From Eggerthellaceae bacterium (lineage in GTDB: Bacteria; Actinomycetota; Coriobacteriia; Coriobacteriales; Eggerthellaceae), in assembly GCA_017434045.1 (NCBI GenBank), contig JAFRGA010000023.1, positions 1-64,000 of the forward strand: a DNA stretch of 64,000 nucleotides, given 5' to 3'. Numbering within the stretch: position 1 is the stretch's first letter; every line of letters starts with the position of its first letter. The notes beneath the pieces were generated by a model, which had not been told where the DNA came from, ran no database searches, and saw only the letters and a program-made list of their open reading frames with translations. Below, piece after piece: positions 19,601-28,380 of the stretch. The position numbers were made by a program, and so were the translations under genes.

Positions 19601-22256
19601 GATGGCCAACCGCAACGTGACAGGCGCCGAGGGCGCAGCGCGCGCAGCAATTACAGTTTACCCGATAAACACGATGAACTTGAGCAATTACATCATCGCC
19701 TACTTCGATATAGAGCCAGCCCATTTCGAAGATTGCGAGGTCTCTCTTACGCGCACGACGTGGGCCTACACGGGCGAGGCGGTCGAACCTGATGTGAAGG
19801 TGACGCTTCATGGGGTGGAGCTTAAAGCCGGTGTTGACTATCAGGTAACGTACGCCAACAACGTTGAGAAAGGCCAGGCCAGCTACGTGGTGACACCGCT
19901 CGCCAACCTGAGCGGGGGTACGTCCAGCCCGATATCGGGTACGTTTACCATCGATGATGGCACGAATCTTGATGACCTTACAATCGACGCCGTTTCCGAC
20001 CAACCGTTCAATTGGGGATACGACGTGCATCCCAAGTTCGTGTTCCGTGACGGCGAGGGCGATGAGGTGCCACTCGTAGAAGGTGAGGACTTCACGGTCG
20101 GGTATTCGACTGCCAACATCACGAAATGGCCTGCATACGAAGCGGTGGCAGAATCGCATACAACGCCCTGCACGGCTACGGTAACAGGCAAGGCTGGCTA
20201 CGTAGGGACGAAAAGCATCACCTTCGACATCGTGCCCTACAATGCGACGTTGAACACGACTGACCAGCTGCGCGCCATCGTGAGGGATATCGATTACGGT
20301 ACATGGGGCTTGCCTGCGAAGGCGACGACCAAGCTCCCTGACGGGACGACGATCCCGCGTGAAAACAACATAGCGAACGTTGGGCCATCTTACCCTGTCA
20401 TGGCAATTATGGCCTATCCGATTGTCGACTGGGCTGCTTACGATGATGGAGACGTCTTACACTGCTATGGTGATCCCATCCCCCTTACGACGACTAACAA
20501 TAATGTAAATGGCGGACTGATCAACCGCTACCCAGCACGATACTTCGACGCGCTCGGCAACGAAGTTAACGGAAACGGCGCCGTCTACACCGATACGAAC
20601 GGCGCTGTGATTGCGCAGCCGACGCTGGCACAGCCCGGCCCGATGACGGCAAAGGTGTATTTCCGTACGGGTACAAGCGGTGTAAAAGGTGGTGCAACAG
20701 GTTATCTGACCTGTGGTTTCGTGTATCGTGCCACCGCTGATATCTCGACGGTGGGCTGGACGGTTGCAGGTGGTAACTGCACGTACAGCGGCACGGCTCT
20801 CACCCCCATCGTCGGTACCATGACCGGTTCTGGGGCCACGCTCGTGGAAGGGTCTGAAGCCGACTACACTGTTCGTTACGAGAACAACGTAAACACCGGC
20901 GTGGCGACGTACGCTGTCACAGCTATCGAGGGTGCAGACAAGCATTTTACCGGCACGTACGAAGGCTCCTTCTCGATCTTGCCCGCTGACTTCTCGAGCA
21001 CCGATGGCTTCGAGATAGGAGGAATCGAAGACCAGGCGTGCACTCCCGAGCAGCTCGAGGGCGACGGATCCAGGCCTGAGCCTGCGGTGACGTACAATGG
21101 CACGTTGTTGCAAAAGGATGCGGATTACGAGCTGAGCTACCGGAACAACCATGAACCCGGCGACGAGGCGTATGTGCGTATCTTGGGTAGGGGCAACTAT
21201 ACCGGTTTCAGAGACGTTCGCTTCCGCATCGTGGATAACAGAGTCTATGACCTCGCGCAGGCTAGTATTTCGGGGCTCTCGAACAAGGTGTACAACGGCT
21301 CAGCACAGAAGCTGGCACCCGTCGTCACAGTTGATGGTATAACGCTCTCGGCAAGTGAGGGCTATACGGTTTCCTATCTGCGCAACGGAGCGGCAACGAC
21401 CGATTTCACGAACGTCGGGACGATTACGGTCCAAGTGACGGGAAATGGTGGTCGATGCATCAATTCGAAGAGTGCGACGTACGCGATAACATGCGCCCAA
21501 CTTTCTAAAGCGTCGGTCTCCGGGCTTTCCTCCGCGACCTACGACGGCGCCGCCAAGAAGCCCGTCCCCGTGCTCAAGGTGGGGGGCCGCACGCTTTCCT
21601 CCGGGACCGACTACACGCTGTCGTATACGGGCAACGTGGCCGCCGGCACGGCGAAGGTGACCGCCACCGGGAAGGGCAACTACGCCGGCACGAGGACCGC
21701 GACGTTCACCATCGCCAAGGCATCGATTGCGAGTGCTACGGTTTCGGGGATTCCCTCCTACACCTACGACGGATCACCCAAGCTGCCTGCGCCTAGCCTG
21801 AAGCTAGGCAACCGCTGGCTCGCTCCCGGACGTGATTTCAAGCTCTCGATTATCAACAATAGGAATGCGGGGAAGGCTAGCGTCAAGGCAACGGGTATTG
21901 GCAACTATACGGGGACGAAAACCGTGAGCTTCACCATTGCCAAGGCAAACCAGCCACTTGTGGCAAAGGCGAAAGCAAAGAAGGTGAAGGTCAAGCTTTC
22001 GAAAGTCAAGAAGAAGGCTTTCACCACAAGTGCTACCGTGAAGGTGTCGAAAGCACAGGGCAAGGTGACCTACAAGAACATCAGTGCAAAGAAGTCTGTG
22101 AAGAAGTGGAAGGTGAACGCGAAAACCGGCAAGGTGACTGTGCCCAAGGGTACGAAGAAGGGCACGTACGCCGTGAAGCTGCGCATTACCGCCGCAGGCA
22201 ATGCCAACTACAAATCCGGCTCGAAGATTGTATCCTTCAAGATCATCGTCAATTGA
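16686..22256 (+). CDS. Giant secreted wall protein with GLUG repeats, beta repeats and Lys-rich C-terminus
   Basis: About 1856 residues. The ATG at 16686 follows GGAAGG/GAGG and opens a signal peptide ending AFAVGDG. From about residue 155 to 560 there are GLUG-type repeats (GLFGYAS, GGLVGYARG, GGVAGYSNG, GGIVGQAG, GGIVGQTRSG). From about 640 to 1755 a long series of beta domains of roughly 80-90 residues carries the pattern YTG.A..P.V.V..G..L..G.DY.V.Y.NN...G.A. The last 100 residues are Lys-rich (KAKKVKVKLSKVKKKAF) and resemble the end of the next giant protein. There is no LPXTG or C-terminal helix, so wall attachment is probably electrostatic. An adhesin or scaffold role is likely. It lies 66 bp after the membrane-anchored surface protein. 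Confidence 0.82.
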   Translation: MVGKNDSGIRSLTSWALAAMLALCVFGFGIAPAFAVGDGTGASTTLVAATGLRNTVDYDIDWYVNDPDSPEFLIQTSAELRGLSALVNGTAVNDGATIEAVSFQDKTIYLGGDIDLSEGVSEGAGFIPVGSPDHPFSGTFDGYNHHISNLRISETYTFSGLFGYASDTSTLRNVSLGGGDCGISLVTDSEYVGDVGSLVGKSDGVVRNCSSSVDITVSSDAPASASKPYTVQRVGGLVGYARGDMDGCSYTGDLEISVGADVLNADSSSESLRVADSFGGVVGRFGDPNKHGVLSNSFNLGNITVQTPGAGAVDRFGTVTYAVAFYVGGVAGYSNGSIICCHNGAYNEQTRKVTGMVFTGIRASDGISLANNRGADEVGGIVGSLRGNSEDPDKYNDGDPEDPMVVVDCYNEAQVTGLNATGGIVGQAGVYTTITRCYNGTITDLSDWTRNQEAGKVITTRWNKPLSGGIVGQTRSGVVSYCANYAEVRNIQTGYYMAGIAGGIFTSDDYPGVTGEIYACFNSGGIYTINTTQGVEYREAGICGDNEGNVHDCIVMEGSVPYHNDQAIGNMDWGVTSNLFVKSPTDLAKPESAAILNAVASQTQDWSTYWFINGRGYPVLNTWVESGTRPLTADVIASVEQLAPAPYVGAGAMAMPTLKVVLTDGTVLVQDTDFRVIPQPGAYEMSVEPIYTASIAGLGMYTGTVSDCARYGIAAADLSMATVQVSSMKYRFGNVVFPAEVRVLVSGSAIDADNYDYVIYNNATSAANVIEGKGFAVLDSRGYVSFDENGAVKIPLAEFEGGIAALNAETRDWRLYDRNGVLISDSAGNSYYPSGAVYGAGTSCVNLKSGTPAGYVVKVSAKDDSLSLSGGAIGYYVIEPVDLYRECTFEGATFGEGDDAQTWAWDVDKAKFYREANDGQRVYGASVTFTGEQVKPNVAVTCGGYTLVEGVDYRIICGDPNPSEAGVVIDETMANRNVTGAEGAARAAITVYPINTMNLSNYIIAYFDIEPAHFEDCEVSLTRTTWAYTGEAVEPDVKVTLHGVELKAGVDYQVTYANNVEKGQASYVVTPLANLSGGTSSPISGTFTIDDGTNLDDLTIDAVSDQPFNWGYDVHPKFVFRDGEGDEVPLVEGEDFTVGYSTANITKWPAYEAVAESHTTPCTATVTGKAGYVGTKSITFDIVPYNATLNTTDQLRAIVRDIDYGTWGLPAKATTKLPDGTTIPRENNIANVGPSYPVMAIMAYPIVDWAAYDDGDVLHCYGDPIPLTTTNNNVNGGLINRYPARYFDALGNEVNGNGAVYTDTNGAVIAQPTLAQPGPMTAKVYFRTGTSGVKGGATGYLTCGFVYRATADISTVGWTVAGGNCTYSGTALTPIVGTMTGSGATLVEGSEADYTVRYENNVNTGVATYAVTAIEGADKHFTGTYEGSFSILPADFSSTDGFEIGGIEDQACTPEQLEGDGSRPEPAVTYNGTLLQKDADYELSYRNNHEPGDEAYVRILGRGNYTGFRDVRFRIVDNRVYDLAQASISGLSNKVYNGSAQKLAPVVTVDGITLSASEGYTVSYLRNGAATTDFTNVGTITVQVTGNGGRCINSKSATYAITCAQLSKASVSGLSSATYDGAAKKPVPVLKVGGRTLSSGTDYTLSYTGNVAAGTAKVTATGKGNYAGTRTATFTIAKASIASATVSGIPSYTYDGSPKLPAPSLKLGNRWLAPGRDFKLSIINNRNAGKASVKATGIGNYTGTKTVSFTIAKANQPLVAKAKAKKVKVKLSKVKKKAFTTSATVKVSKAQGKVTYKNISAKKSVKKWKVNAKTGKVTVPKGTKKGTYAVKLRITAAGNANYKSGSKIVSFKIIVN

Positions 22257-22372
22257 TCGCCTGCCCCCGCTGGTGATTGATTGCCTCTGGGATAAACGAT
22301 TATTCGTCGTATTTCAGTTCGTTACATAACTATTCGAAACCATTAAAATACCAGTTCAACGCAACAATATAC

Positions 22373-22401
22373 TTGACTGCGCATTTTGAATCGCTTATTA
22401 T
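22373..22401 (+). promoter_or_regulatory. Sigma-70-type promoter for the third giant gene
   Basis: TTGACT (22373-22378) and TATTAT (22396-22401) are separated by exactly 17 bp within an AT-rich island, and would give a leader of about 180 nt. The third giant gene is therefore probably transcribed independently of the upstream operon. The rest of the 330-bp gap holds no convincing gene. Confidence 0.65.
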
Positions 22402-22481
22402 TCGTGATACCGATTATACGAAAAAGGAAATATTAACAAAACAGAATAACATAAACAAAGACAAAACGTGACGAGGAAGCA

Positions 22482-22533
22482 ATGCGGGGATAGTTGCCTG
22501 CCCCGCATAGGTTGTTTTGTTCTCTTTTTCGGA
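22482..22533 (+). terminator. Attenuator-like hairpin in the leader of the third giant gene
   Basis: Arms ATGCGGGG (22482-22489) and CCCCGCAT (22501-22508) are followed by a T-rich tract reaching 22533. It lies between the promoter at 22373 and the start codon at 22589, so it would interrupt transcription of its own gene unless bypassed. Confidence 0.6.
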
Positions 22534-22588
22534 AGGCGCACTCCAGCGTTGATCGGAGTTAGGTAGGACGAATTGAAAGGAGATGCAC

Positions 22589-25500
22589 ATGCGAAGTTGC
22601 AAGCGTGCGAGAGGGGGAATCTTCACCTCGAAGGTTTTCGCGACCCTCATGGCGATTGTTCTGTGCGTTGGGTTCATACCTTACGTGCCCGCAGTCGCTT
22701 ACGCCGACACATTGGTCGGAGGTGAGCCGCTGTTCGGTGCGCAAGCGGCAGGTGATACGGTAAACGGTGGTGCCGACATCACCGAGGATGGCACATATTA
22801 TCTGGCCGATGATGCTACCGGCGCCATAACTATTGGCGAGAACTTGAAAGTTACGATTGTAGGAAAAGGAGCCGAAAAGAGGTTTGAGGGTCTCAACATC
22901 AAAGTCGGCAATGGAACGACGCTTACCATCCAGGACCTTTACGCAAACCAGGGTACCGGGGAAACAGCTGGTTCAACGGTCGATTTTCTGGGTAACGGCA
23001 CGCTGAAGGTCGAAGGTCAGAACCTCATCGACAACGATGGCGGGCTGAATGCGGCTGTTGTCCATGTGGGTGCTGGCAATGAGGTACATTTTGCGGGCAC
23101 TGGCACTCTTTACGGCTACAAGTCAGCCTTGTGCTCTTATATCGGCGCCAATGTCGGCGAAGCTAACGGCAAGATCGTCTTTGATGGTGGTTACTGGTTC
23201 CTCAAGGGTACGAAAACCGGCGCCGTTATCGGCGGTGATTCAGTGACCGACAAAGGTGGCGACATCGTCATCAACGGCGGCGAGCTCTATGTCAAAGGCA
23301 TAGCTAAAGGCGCGCTGATCGGCGGCTCGAATCAAGGCAAATCTGGCGATGTCTACATCAACGGCGGCCTCGTAGAGCTGTTTGAGGATTTCTCAGGTCC
23401 GGCAATTGGAGCAGGTAACGCCGTCAATGCCGGCAGTGTTACGGTAACGGGCGGCTCATTGAAGACAACGCTGTCCTCCAATTCTTCCAACTCCTACGGC
23501 GCACCCGCCGACTTCAACGGCCTGGCTTACATAAGCTGGGATGCCGTGAAGGCGACAAACGCGAATGACTACGCGCTCCTCGCATTCGACGCGAGCGCCT
23601 ATATCTCCGACTTGGCAACGGACACCGTCGACGTGTATGTCGATGGTGGGCAGTTCTACTCCGGTCGTGCCTATACGTACGTTACCAACGAGGTGAAGAA
23701 CCCCAGTGACATCACCGGCACGACAACAGACAACTGGTTGCCCAACGACGCGAGCTATAAGCTCGGCGAAAGCGACTTTGCTGGCGCCTATCCAACGAAG
23801 AGTGGCTCCAGCCTAGCTCCTGAAAAGAGCCTGTACTTTGCGTTATCCAAGACTGACCACGTTCTTAAGGTCAATGGCGACAAGTACACCGCCACATGGG
23901 ATGAGGCTGCTGGTGCGTTTGTCGTGGCGGCTGTTCCCGATCCTGCAACGACGTATGATTGGGATTCCACGACGTGGGCTGGTGGCTTGGACTTCACTTG
24001 GTATGACGCCGAGAATCCTCAGACCGAGTACCACCTTACCACGCCTGCGCAGTGGGAGGCTCTGGCGTGGATGTGTTCCGAGGATTTGGCTAAGCTTGCC
24101 GACTACGAGGCGAACACCAATGGCAACGTAACTGCAATTCGCGGCACAGTGCCCGCAGCCCAAAACACGTTCGAGGGTGTGAAGTTCTATCTGGACAACG
24201 ATATCGACATGGGCGGCGTGTACAACGCCGAGACCGATACGTGGTCTGGCTACAATTACTATCCAATCGGTTCTCAGGCGCAAAACGACCTCGCTAACGG
24301 CCAGTTCTTTGGTCTGTTCTATGGTTCTTTTGACGGTCAGGGACATTATGTGAACAACATCTACTGCGAGCGCGGTACCGATCAGAGCTCGCAATCGGTC
24401 GGCTTGTTCGGTCGTGTCGGAGCGGCTGATGGCACTCCGGCTCCCGCATGTGACATTACGATCGAGAACGTCGGCGTCTCCGGCTTCATCAAGTCGGGCC
24501 GTTCGGTCGGCGGCATCGTTGGCAAGACGCTGCACGTCGCTACCGACAAACATGTGTATATCAAGAACTGCGTGAACCGCGCGACTGTGCGCTCCACTCA
24601 GAAGAAGGGCGTTGGCGGTATTGTCGGAGCGTTCTGGAACGATCCCGTGATGGAGAATTGCTACAGCCTGGGCACCGCTGGTGGCGGTACCCCGCTCGGC
24701 AGCATCGTCGGTGGCAACGAGGGCACGATTACCAACGTGTACGCTACACAGCCGGTGGCCGTTTCGGGCGATAAGGCAACGTCAGCTGCATCCGTCAACA
24801 ATGCTTACCAGCTCGAGCCTGGCACGGGATCGCAGCCTGGTGCAAACAAAACCGAAGCCGAGATGAAGGACAAGGCTTTCGTCCTCGAGCTCAACGGCGA
24901 AGGTTCCGCGTTCAATGTCGACACGGGCAACCTCAATGGCGGGTTCCCCTGCTTGGCATGGGAAGGTGGCACTCCCTATACAGCTGGCGATACACAGGTT
25001 ATCGATAATGTCGTCAACGTTGTCGCCGCCATCGGCGGTGAAGTGACCGTCGACAGCAAGGATGCCATCGAGGCTGCCAAGGCCGCTTACGGAGCGCTGA
25101 CCGACGACCAGAAGGCACTGCTCCCGGCTGAGTCCCGGGCCGCTTACGACAACGCGCTTGCTTCGTATACGGGCGCTTTGGTGGGAGCTATCCCGAGCGA
25201 TGCGACGTCTGCGGCCGGCATCGCCGCCGTCGAGGAGGCGCTGAACGCTTACAACAGCCTGACTGCCGAGCAGAAGGCGCTCGTCCCCGCCGCTTCCGTT
25301 GCCACGTTGGTAAGTGCTCAGCAATCGGCGTCAAATGCACAAATCAAGTCGGCAAATGAGAAGGCGAGCGCAGCTGACGCTTCTGCTTCGGCAGCTGCTG
25401 CCGATGCGGCCGCTCAGAAAGCTCGCGCTGATACCGCCGAGAAGGGACTCGCGGCCAAGGCCGCAGAGGTCGCTGCCGCACAAGCTAAGGCAGTCGCCGC

Positions 25501-25891
25501 CCAGGCAAAGGCCGCGGCGCTGCAGAAGGACGTTTCAGCAGCCAAGGCAGCCCAAAAGGCTGCCGAATCGAAAGCAGCGAAGGCCTCCTCGGGCCTGAAG
25601 GCAAACACGATGACCGTCAAGGCCAAGACCATCAAGTCCAGCACCAAGAAGAACAAGACCTTCAAGAAAGCCACAGCGTTCACCGTGAAGAAAGCCAAGG
25701 GCAAAGTAACCTTCACCAAGGTCTCCGGAAACGCGAAGATTACCGTTACCAAGGCGGGCAAGGTGAAGGTCAAGAAGGGACTGAAGAAGAATAAGACCTA
25801 CAAAGTCAAGGTGCTCGTATACGCAGCGGGCAATAAGGCCTATGCACCGGTTATGAAGACCGTGACGCTCAAGGTCAAGATAACGAAGTAA
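22589..25891 (+). CDS. Giant secreted wall protein with beta-helix, GLUG and coiled-coil regions
   Basis: About 1100 residues. The ATG at 22589 has AAAGGAG at correct distance; an ATG at 22583 is too close to it. The signal peptide ends near AVAYADT. Residues about 50-300 are rich in short Gly/Asn beta turns like right-handed beta-helix proteins (VNGG, INGGELYVKG). A region with TPAQWEALAWM and YYPIGS leads to GLUG-type repeats (about 604-727). Then come two helical repeats ending LTDDQKALLPAE and LTAEQKALVPAA, an Ala-rich coiled coil and a Lys-rich C-terminal module like that of the preceding giant protein. It is probably a wall-bound adhesin or polysaccharide-binding protein. It has its own promoter and an attenuator-like leader. 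Confidence 0.8.
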   Translation: MRSCKRARGGIFTSKVFATLMAIVLCVGFIPYVPAVAYADTLVGGEPLFGAQAAGDTVNGGADITEDGTYYLADDATGAITIGENLKVTIVGKGAEKRFEGLNIKVGNGTTLTIQDLYANQGTGETAGSTVDFLGNGTLKVEGQNLIDNDGGLNAAVVHVGAGNEVHFAGTGTLYGYKSALCSYIGANVGEANGKIVFDGGYWFLKGTKTGAVIGGDSVTDKGGDIVINGGELYVKGIAKGALIGGSNQGKSGDVYINGGLVELFEDFSGPAIGAGNAVNAGSVTVTGGSLKTTLSSNSSNSYGAPADFNGLAYISWDAVKATNANDYALLAFDASAYISDLATDTVDVYVDGGQFYSGRAYTYVTNEVKNPSDITGTTTDNWLPNDASYKLGESDFAGAYPTKSGSSLAPEKSLYFALSKTDHVLKVNGDKYTATWDEAAGAFVVAAVPDPATTYDWDSTTWAGGLDFTWYDAENPQTEYHLTTPAQWEALAWMCSEDLAKLADYEANTNGNVTAIRGTVPAAQNTFEGVKFYLDNDIDMGGVYNAETDTWSGYNYYPIGSQAQNDLANGQFFGLFYGSFDGQGHYVNNIYCERGTDQSSQSVGLFGRVGAADGTPAPACDITIENVGVSGFIKSGRSVGGIVGKTLHVATDKHVYIKNCVNRATVRSTQKKGVGGIVGAFWNDPVMENCYSLGTAGGGTPLGSIVGGNEGTITNVYATQPVAVSGDKATSAASVNNAYQLEPGTGSQPGANKTEAEMKDKAFVLELNGEGSAFNVDTGNLNGGFPCLAWEGGTPYTAGDTQVIDNVVNVVAAIGGEVTVDSKDAIEAAKAAYGALTDDQKALLPAESRAAYDNALASYTGALVGAIPSDATSAAGIAAVEEALNAYNSLTAEQKALVPAASVATLVSAQQSASNAQIKSANEKASAADASASAAAADAAAQKARADTAEKGLAAKAAEVAAAQAKAVAAQAKAAALQKDVSAAKAAQKAAESKAAKASSGLKANTMTVKAKTIKSSTKKNKTFKKATAFTVKKAKGKVTFTKVSGNAKITVTKAGKVKVKKGLKKNKTYKVKVLVYAAGNKAYAPVMKTVTLKVKITK

Positions 25892-25944
25892 AGAGTTCTC
25901 GCTTTAGTTTCGGGGCGTTTGATCGCCCGTAAAGGAGAGCGATT

Positions 25945-26061
25945 ATGAGTTGGGGCGAATCGCGAAAGAGCAGCGATTCGCCTCGACCATTCTTCTTGCA
26001 GATGGTTTTCCAACCATTCCCCTGCAGGCGAATGTTAATGATGAAAATGGTCGGGGTTTGA
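25945..26061 (+). CDS. Possible 38-residue peptide over a hairpin
   Basis: An ATG follows a strong AAAGGAG with 7-bp spacing and opens a 38-codon frame rich in Phe, Arg and Met. The same DNA forms a 10-bp hairpin (GGCGAATCGC / GCGATTCGCC, 25954-25982) and a wider pairing CGACCATT/AATGGTCG. It may be a leader peptide for the molybdenum genes or a chance frame over an RNA structure. No family was recognised. Confidence 0.22.
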   Translation: MSWGESRKSSDSPRPFFLQMVFQPFPCRRMLMMKMVGV

Positions 26062-26113
26062 GGACGGCGGCCTTCATCTAGTCAGCATCAGCGACCCATT
26101 AGAGTTCTGGCGC

Positions 26114-26119
26114 TATAAT
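26114..26119 (+). promoter_or_regulatory. Candidate -10 element before the DUF364 gene
   Basis: A perfect TATAAT lies 65 bp before the chosen start. No good -35 is visible at 17 bp, so an activator may be needed. Confidence 0.4.
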
Positions 26120-26183
26120 GATCAGCGGCAATCAAGCGAAAGAGCTCGGCAATAGAGCCGACCTGCAAAAGGAGATGCTTCAC

Positions 26184-27029
26184 ATGGGACGCATGGATGA
26201 CTTAAAAGGTGGAAAAGCTCAAGCAACAGGGGCAATTGCATTTCCCGGAACGGATGCCCATGAGGGCCCGTGGGCGTTGTACAACGAGTTGATCGAGGGG
26301 ATTCCCGAAGGCATCGCCGTACGCGATTACTGCCTGGGCACGCATTGGTCGTATGTCGAGGCTGACAGCGGCATGGGCATTGCGTGGACGGCAAGTGGCG
26401 GCGCCAAGCGTCAGTACAAGGGTGATTTGCGTGGTCGCGAGTTACGCGAGATGGCGCAGCTGGCCAAGTCGTGGTGCTTCGAGGAAGCCACGTTGGGCAT
26501 CGCGGCGTTGAACGCCTGGTATGCGCAACGCGACAAGCTCGATTCTCTGGGAGCGCGTTACGACGAGCCTGTCGACCTTCCTGATGGCACCCGTCGGAAA
26601 ATGGATGCTTTCGAGCTGCATGCCGACCAGATGAACGGAAAGAAAGTCGTGATGGTGGGGCATTTCCCGCACCCTGAGCGCTTGGTGGACTACGGTGCCG
26701 ACCTGACTGTCCTGGAGCGTAACTGCCGCGATGAGCTTGACACGCCCGATCCGGCATGCGAGTACATCATACCCGGTGCTGATCTGGTGTTCTATACCGG
26801 CGTGACGTTCATCAACAAGACGGCCCCACGTTTGTTGGCGCTTGCGGCCAATGCGCGCACCGTCATGGTCGGGCCGAGCGTCATCATGGCGCCTCGCCTG
26901 TTCGACCGCGGAGTGGACATGCTCGCAGGCAGCGTCGTAGCCGATCCCGACAAGACGCGCTTTGCCGTGCAAAATGGCGCGGGGCAGTTTTTCGGCGAAG
27001 CATTGAGCATGCTTTACCTGGAAAAATAA
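26184..27029 (+). CDS. DUF364 (putative heavy-metal chelation) protein
   Basis: A 281-residue cytoplasmic protein. Its N-terminal half resembles DUF4213 (GLGTHWSYVEA-like start, GIAWTASGG). Its C-terminal half has the DUF364 Rossmann-like pattern (KKVVMVGHFPH, LTVLERNCRDELDTPDPACEYIIP, DLVFYTGVTFINKT, VMVGPSVIMAPRLFDRGVDMLAGSVV). Members of the family are proposed to bind metals and often lie near molybdenum or iron genes. The ATG at 26184 follows AAAAGGAG; earlier ATGs lack proper spacing. It is 24 bp upstream of moeA and probably co-transcribed with it, which points to a role in molybdenum handling. The biochemical activity is unknown. Confidence 0.82.
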   Translation: MGRMDDLKGGKAQATGAIAFPGTDAHEGPWALYNELIEGIPEGIAVRDYCLGTHWSYVEADSGMGIAWTASGGAKRQYKGDLRGRELREMAQLAKSWCFEEATLGIAALNAWYAQRDKLDSLGARYDEPVDLPDGTRRKMDAFELHADQMNGKKVVMVGHFPHPERLVDYGADLTVLERNCRDELDTPDPACEYIIPGADLVFYTGVTFINKTAPRLLALAANARTVMVGPSVIMAPRLFDRGVDMLAGSVVADPDKTRFAVQNGAGQFFGEALSMLYLEK

Positions 27030-27053
27030 ACACTTTGGAAGGAGAATGCCCAC

Positions 27054-28337
27054 ATGCGCGACCATTCGAAGCACGTGCAAGTTTCCAAGGAGCAGGCAAT
27101 AGACCTGATTTTAGGAGCTTGCAGGTTCTCGCCTGATTTCGAAGAGGTGCCCATTGGCCAGGCAATAGGGCGCGTACTTGCCCATGATGCCGTAGCTCGA
27201 CTCGACATGCCGAATGCCCTGACGTGCTGCATGGATTCGATTGCCGTGCATTGGGACGACTTTGCCGAGCTCGATGGAGGCCTTCCCAACACCACCGATT
27301 GGGTGCGTGGGCGCGATTGGGAGTTCGCAAACACGGGTGTCGCCATGCCGGAGGGCTTCGACACGGCCATTGTCGTAGAGCACGTGCGCGTGAGCGCGGA
27401 CGAGCAGCATGTCGAATTGGAAGCCGCGCCGTCCAAGCGTTTCGCCGGCACGCGTCCTGCTGGCAGCAAGTTTCATGAAGGTGATGTGCTCGTAGAGGCT
27501 GGCACGACAATAACGCCCTTGCTTGCAGCCCATATCGCAAGCGGTAACAACTCAGTTGTCGAAGTCATCGCCAAACCGAAGGTCGCCTTCCTCCCCACGG
27601 GCAACGAGCTGGTGCCTGTGGGAGGCGAAATACCCCTTGGGCGGAATATCGAGACGAATAGCCTGCTCATGAAGGGCAAGATCGAGCAATGGGGCGGTCA
27701 GGCGCTGTTGTACCCAATTACGCCGGACGATCCCGAGGCGCTTGAAGCCGCATTGCGCAAGGCATCGGCAGAAGCCGATATAGTCGTCCTAAACGCCGGG
27801 TCGTCGAAAGGTTCCGACGACTGGTCGCTCGAGATTCTAGAACGCATCGGGAAGGTGCTGTATCACCAGACGAGCCATGGGCCGGGGCATCACAGCTCGT
27901 GTTCTGTTCTGGATAACACACCCGTCATCGGCATCTCGGGTCCTCCTGGCGGCGCTGCCTTCACAGCCGATTTCTACCTCTGGCCGGCCATGCGGAAATT
28001 CTTGGGCCAGGATCCGCAGCCTGCGCGTGTTCTGACGCGGTTGGCGAACGCATTTCCAAGCGGGGGTCCGGGCGGCGCAGCGGGGCAAACAGGTGCGTCG
28101 TCGAAGCCGGCGGGAGAGGTGCGTCCGAGCGAGACCGGGCTGTTCTATGGGATCAAGCAAATGGTGTTGCACCAGGCAGACGATGGTTTCATCGAAGCTT
28201 GCCCGGCGTCCTCGAGTCATCCTGGCCCAGTTGAAGCAGAGGCTGCCGATGCGTACTACGCATTGAAGACCGGCCCGGGAATCCAACCGCCTGCTGTGGG
28301 GGACCTCGTCGAGGTCGTCTTGCGACCCGAGCGGTAG
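27054..28337 (+). CDS. moeA: Molybdopterin molybdenumtransferase MoeA
   Basis: Inserts molybdate into adenylylated molybdopterin, the last step of basic molybdenum cofactor synthesis. At 427 residues it has near-normal length. The N-terminal MoeA region is visible (EEVPIGQAIGRVLAHDAVARLDMP), although the usual small-residue motif around DGYA is altered to CMDSIAVH. The central domain has VAFLPTGNELVPVGGEIPLGRNIETNS, the MoCF motif NAGSSKGSDDWS and ISGPPGGAAF. The C-terminal domain is divergent. The ATG follows GGAAGGAG. It is co-directional with the DUF364 gene, and a convergent NTPase gene ends 43 bp downstream. Confidence 0.93.
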   Translation: MRDHSKHVQVSKEQAIDLILGACRFSPDFEEVPIGQAIGRVLAHDAVARLDMPNALTCCMDSIAVHWDDFAELDGGLPNTTDWVRGRDWEFANTGVAMPEGFDTAIVVEHVRVSADEQHVELEAAPSKRFAGTRPAGSKFHEGDVLVEAGTTITPLLAAHIASGNNSVVEVIAKPKVAFLPTGNELVPVGGEIPLGRNIETNSLLMKGKIEQWGGQALLYPITPDDPEALEAALRKASAEADIVVLNAGSSKGSDDWSLEILERIGKVLYHQTSHGPGHHSSCSVLDNTPVIGISGPPGGAAFTADFYLWPAMRKFLGQDPQPARVLTRLANAFPSGGPGGAAGQTGASSKPAGEVRPSETGLFYGIKQMVLHQADDGFIEACPASSSHPGPVEAEAADAYYALKTGPGIQPPAVGDLVEVVLRPER

Positions 28338-28380
28338 CGGCTGCATCCAGGTAGGCGAGCGACCACCTGCAGGGAAGCGA

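Noticed and set aside
22277-22471. 64-codon frame with a TTG start in the AT-rich gap after the second giant gene
   Set aside because: No ribosome site, and it overlaps the promoter of the next gene; best explained as control DNA.
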